The position numbers and the translations under genes were made by a program. From contig JBBBWG010010223.1 in assembly GCA_037176905.1 (NCBI GenBank), forward strand, positions 25,786-89,785: a stretch of 64,000 nt of DNA. The letters are read 5' to 3'. The notes beneath the pieces were generated by a model. It saw only the letters and a program-made list of their open reading frames with translations. It searched no databases and was not told the origin of the DNA. Source of the DNA: Azolla pinnata (lineage: Eukaryota; Streptophyta; Polypodiopsida; Salviniales; Salviniaceae). Of the stretch, positions 60,751 through 64,000 are shown piece after piece (the stretch's first letter is position 1; each line of letters starts with the position of its first letter).

Positions 60751-61060
60751 GTACGTATTTGTCTATATGCACATGTTTGATTTATATTCACTCATAAGTG
60801 TTCATATACAACCATATTCACAACCCTATTCATACATACATATAGATTCACTTGTATGTCCATGCATAAATGCATATTCACCAATATATGTACATGTCTA
60901 ATGAATAATTGCATGTATATGTATAGGCACGTACATATACCAGTAAATATTCATACATTCATGTATATTAAAATGTAGATGTACATGTGCGTGATTATGC
61001 AGATGTATAGAATCATATTGATTTGTATATGGATAGATACTTGGGACATACTCCATTTTA
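60680..61060. repeat. TATG/CATA-rich alternating stretch
   Basis: It begins with (TG)n and (TA)n dinucleotides (60715-60750) and continues with CATACATATA, TGCATATT and TGTACATGT words. It resembles segments at 21.15-21.26 and 24.62-24.87 kb. Open frames of I/Y/H are not genes. Confidence 0.7.
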
Positions 61061-61587
61061 GATAATAATAAACACACAATTACTTCATGTATAATATAAT
61101 TGTATGTTGTACCAATTGACTATATCGCTACATTGTGTGAAATAAACTAAAATGAGATAATTCAATATGGTCGCGGTAAGCAAAGCATCTACGGACGCAG
61201 CAAACATGCAGAGGAAAATTTTATAACAACCTGGTGGTAAGAGACGCGTTTAGATGAGCGTCATTATTTTGAGGTGGCGGATTATCAATAGTCGTGGATA
61301 AGCAAGCAGCACATTTTACAAATATATATATATATATAAGATATCTTATGTATATGCATGTGGTGCGTGTGTGTGACATATAGGGTTTAGGTTAACGTCT
61401 GCATTTAATGCGGGGGACAATTCCCTAGATTCTGCTGCAATCGCATTTAATGCGGGCAGGGAATGTAGGGGTGGCAATTTCAAGTATGAGCGGCGGCGGC
61501 GGCGGCGGCATGGACAGGCGTACGGACGTACGGAGGGAGGGAGGGACTCAGGGATCCGACGAGCGGGCGGGCGCATTAAATGCAAGC

Positions 61588-62178
61588 TCAGTGGGCGGCG
61601 GCGTTGGCCGCGCGGACGGCAGCGGCGAGGTCGTGGAGCTGCGCCGCGTCGACGGCGAGCGCGCCGGTGAGCACGGCGGCGGGGATGGGCGGCTGGGTGG
61701 CCAGCAGGGCGGCGGCGAGGTCAAAGTAGCCGGGCTTCTGGCTGTCGAGGGCGGCGATGGCCACGGCGGGCCGCGCCGCGTCCACGTTGATCTGGAAGTG
61801 CGGCAGGCCGCGCGGCGTCACGAACAGGTCGCCCGCCTGCAGCGTCGCCTGGAACAGCCGGTACCCGGGGCCGGCGCTGGCCACGAAGCCGGCGCGCAGC
61901 GTGCCCTGCAGCACGAACAGCACCTCGCCGGCGCGCGGGTGCACGTGCGGCGCCAGCAGCCCGCCGCCCGCCGGGTAATCGATCCGGTTCACGCCCAATC
62001 CCGCCGTGTTCAGCCCCGGGAACGTGTCCGCCCGCGCCCTCGTCACCACCGCCCGCTTCGCCCCCGCCCCCGTCCCCGCCCCCGCCGGCGGCGGCGGAAT
62101 TCGACGGAGCACCGCATGCTGGCACGCCCTGCAAATTTTGTCGATCCCGAATTCCGCACCGAATTGCGCTGATTTCAA
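61588..62178 (-). pseudogene. Germin-like cupin reading frame without a start codon
   Basis: The frame carries a complete germin-like cupin core. It reads FPGLNTAGLGVNRIDYPAGG, then box 1 PHVHPRAGEVLFVLQG (the His-x-His and Glu metal ligands), then GDLFVTPRGLPHFQIN (box 2, with the third His), and ends AAVRAANAAAH. Germin-like proteins are secreted, metal-binding wall proteins, some with superoxide dismutase or oxalate oxidase activity. The usual signal peptide and the QDFCVAD N-terminus are missing. No in-frame ATG exists between the upstream stop (near 62199) and the cupin core. A TATA-like CTATATAATT lies at about 62260-62270, followed by an out-of-frame short ORF (MMIEESLV). Either a first exon was missed or the gene is truncated. 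The frame is far more GC-rich than its surroundings. Confidence 0.75.
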
Positions 62179-62179
62179 A

Positions 62180-63040
62180 CCGGAACTGCGCCTAGATCAT
62201 ACGAGTGATTCTTCGATCATCATCTGCAGGCCTGCGGCCGATGGAGATTGCGGCGCCCAAATTATATAGAGATATCTTTGTTTTGCTTCCTGGACTCGAT
62301 ATTTTAACCGATTCAATCATTCGCGTTGCCGCATTTGTCAACCGGCTAATTTTCAATCGGTGGCAGCTGATTAATTAAATTCAAGCTCCTCCCCTTCAAT
62401 CATCTGAACCGCTCTTTCTCGTCTAATTAATCCAGCGCATTCATGCCATTTACGATCGTCAATCAGCATGCTCTAATTATTGTTAGGACCACACGACTAC
62501 GTCGTCTCGCCACCGTAATGAGATTTCCAGCAGCGTTGAACGAGGTCGATCAACGACGATGAAGCATACGAGAAGTTGGGCACGTCCAGGCCGACCATGC
62601 AAACCATAATAGCTGCCAAATCACACCGATTAAAATATCGTGGAAAACGAGGGAACACACAACAGCAATATACACCACATTGACCTTTCATCCCTTCATA
62701 TATGATCGCATCCCTGAATTCGTTCATATCCCTAACATATCTCAATAATTTAACATCATATGGCAAAACAGCCCACCAAGTATACGCTGCCGATAAACGC
62801 ATGCAAGGACATGTGGCCACACAGACCTCAATAGATCGAATTGAAATATGGAAGGGTTGAGGAATCGACAAAAAATTAGGCGAGATTTGGAACATGCGTG
62901 TATTATTACGCACAACAATTCAGACATAAACATGTGTTATAGATGCTTCATTGTATAGAAGCGGGTTTCATATGTCTCACCAAGTACAAGAATACTGCAC
63001 GGATAATTTTCATATTCGTCTTGAAGATATTCAATTTGCT
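62180..63040. other. Intergenic stretch, no gene seen
   Basis: I looked on the minus strand for an exon encoding a signal peptide and QDFCVAD to complete the germin-like gene and did not find one. The 138-codon frame at 62497-62913 has no domain. Confidence 0.45.
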
Positions 63041-63089
63041 CAATGGAAGGGGTTCTTTTCCGGCTAAAAGGTATGTTCCGGCGGGGTAG

Positions 63090-63210
63090 TTCAAGCTACT
63101 TCTTTGGTGTACATAATGATGGTAAATTGATCTACTTCTTTGATGTACAAAACGATGGTAAATTGATCTACTTCTTTGATGTACAAAATGATGGCAAATT
63201 AATTTTAACT
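63090..63210 (+). repeat. 39-bp tandem repeat, three copies
   Basis: The unit TTCTTTGATGTACAAAAnGA, followed by TGGTAAATTGATCTAC, is repeated three times. The repeat encodes DGKLIYFFDVQN in a short frame (63043-63231), because 39 is a multiple of three. It is probably a chance reading. Confidence 0.9.
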
Positions 63211-63408
63211 GAACAGAACAATGAATTTTGACTTGCTATGCTGCACAAGAACAGGTTTGGGATAGTATAAATGCAAGTATCTAGGTACAAATAGCTTGCT
63301 CTTATCGGTATACAAACAATATGGAACATACATACATAGATACGTACAAACAGTATTCAATATGTCCACTGCTGTTGTCGCTACCTCCGCTGGTGAATAC
63401 ATTCAGGG

Positions 63409-63900
63409 ATGCACTTCAACGACACAACAGGGGGCTCTCAAGAAGCACCCCCGCCAACAACATCTGAAGAGCATTCGCTGCCTGTAGTTTTCACGCCGGA
63501 GGAGGAGGTCGAGTTTCGAACGGAGGTTCTTCGCTTATCACAAATTTCGGTAATTTGTAGAGTGATCGGAGCCCGACCAAATAGAGATGAGTTAAAAGAT
63601 CTTATTCAAGTTTCGTTGCAAGATTTCAGTGGTAGAATCAAGGATGTACAGTTTTTAGGAAAAGGATTCTACCATGTAGAAGTAGACACAATGGATGCAG
63701 CGAGCAATTTATTACAACATAGCCCGATTGATATAAGAGGTGCAAGGGCATTTGTTATGCGTACTTCACAAAGGGGAACAGATTTTCCCATTAATAACCG
63801 TTGTTTTCCCTGGGCTACAAAAAGAATATTTACCCATGATTTAAGCCATAACATCAAGGATCGGATCTGTGGTGAAGGTGCAAGAGAGCACGACAGCTAG
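63409..63900 (+). mobile_element. Retroelement-like nucleic-acid-binding fragment (DUF4283-like)
   Basis: A 163-residue frame reads ISVICRVIGARPNRDELKDL, then GRIKDVQFLGKGFYHVEV, then AASNLLQHSPIDIRGARAFV and FPI. The order of a strand-helix block with GxRP, a GKGFYxVxF strand and an SPxDIxG element matches the RRM-like DUF4283 domain found in plant LINE-type open frames and their relatives. The frame stops at 63898-63900, and no zinc knuckle or reverse transcriptase appears before the window ends. It may be an old LINE ORF1 remnant or a host gene derived from one. The start is uncertain; the 63409 start is not an obvious initiation site. Confidence 0.5.
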
Positions 63901-64000
63901 AATAGCTAAATCATCGGGTTTGTCGTCGGCCAGAATCGTTGTAGGCTCACTTGAGAGACTACCAACAAAGATTTTGTTACCAAATGGAGAGGGTGAATCC

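Noticed and set aside
61450-62172. 240-codon plus-strand frame opposite the germin-like cupin
   Set aside because: It is the GC-rich antisense of the cupin core. It has no domain, while the minus strand carries all germin boxes.
63043-63231. Short protein made of DGKLIYFFDVQN repeats
   Set aside because: The frame is 62 codons built from a 39-bp tandem repeat, with nothing to suggest expression. Listed as a DNA repeat only.
1-64000. CRISPR arrays, tRNA and rRNA genes
   Set aside because: Direct repeats here are tandem or degenerate without unique spacers, and the context is eukaryotic. I recognised no tRNA or rRNA sequence by eye, though a covariance-model scan could still find a tRNA.

Overview
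The window is nuclear DNA of a land plant. The genes carry many short GT-AG introns. Several plant-specific families are present: a CCCH-RRM protein of the C3H46/53 type, OEP64/TOC64, a germin-like cupin and a plant DHX29/DExH7 helicase. Short runs of the plant telomere unit TTTAGGG are scattered between and inside genes. An intact amidase triad in the OEP64 homologue and an IRG-type GTPase are not what I expect of a flowering plant. A seed-free plant (fern, lycophyte or bryophyte) is therefore my best guess, but this is inference and the species is not identified.

Layout. 0.8-3.1 kb: 3' part of a CCCH-RRM RNA-binding gene (+), with the zinc finger lying outside the window or in undetected exons. 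5.0-6.7 kb: two-exon IRG-like GTPase (-). 8.0-12.4 kb: SCO1-like mitochondrial copper chaperone (-), seven exons. 14.0-16.7 kb: two-RRM glycine-rich hnRNP (-). 17.6-22.6 kb: AT-rich gene desert with a broken Ty3/gypsy chromovirus and its LTR-like copies. 23.2-23.7 kb: long polypurine tract in front of a PP2C phosphatase gene (23.8-26.0 kb, +). 28.0-31.2 kb: a low-complexity protein of unknown function with 60-bp coding repeats (+). 32.9-48.0 kb: a DExH7/DHX29-like helicase (-) of more than 30 exons. 49.5-53.8 kb: OEP64/TOC64-like amidase-TPR protein (-). 54-61 kb: repeat-dominated DNA (minisatellites, GAT/GGT arrays, a direct duplication, a degenerate phrase repeat) holding one small proline/serine-rich secreted-type gene (-). 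61.6-62.2 kb: a GC-rich germin-like cupin reading frame without an ATG. 63.1-63.9 kb: a retroelement-like nucleic-acid-binding fragment.

The genes do not form an operon or an evident pathway cluster. They are independent housekeeping or regulatory genes: RNA binding and translation (CCCH-RRM, hnRNP, DExH7), organelle biogenesis (SCO1, OEP64), signalling (PP2C, possible small peptide) and possibly defence or membrane dynamics (IRG-like, germin-like). The most unusual items are the plant IRG-like GTPase with an apparent GC-AG intron whose donor abuts telomere repeats, the OEP64 homologue that keeps both a complete amidase triad and a TPR clamp, and the repeat landscape of 54-61 kb. Exon borders were inferred by eye from splice signals and protein continuity. 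Where single-base borders are given they keep the reading frame.
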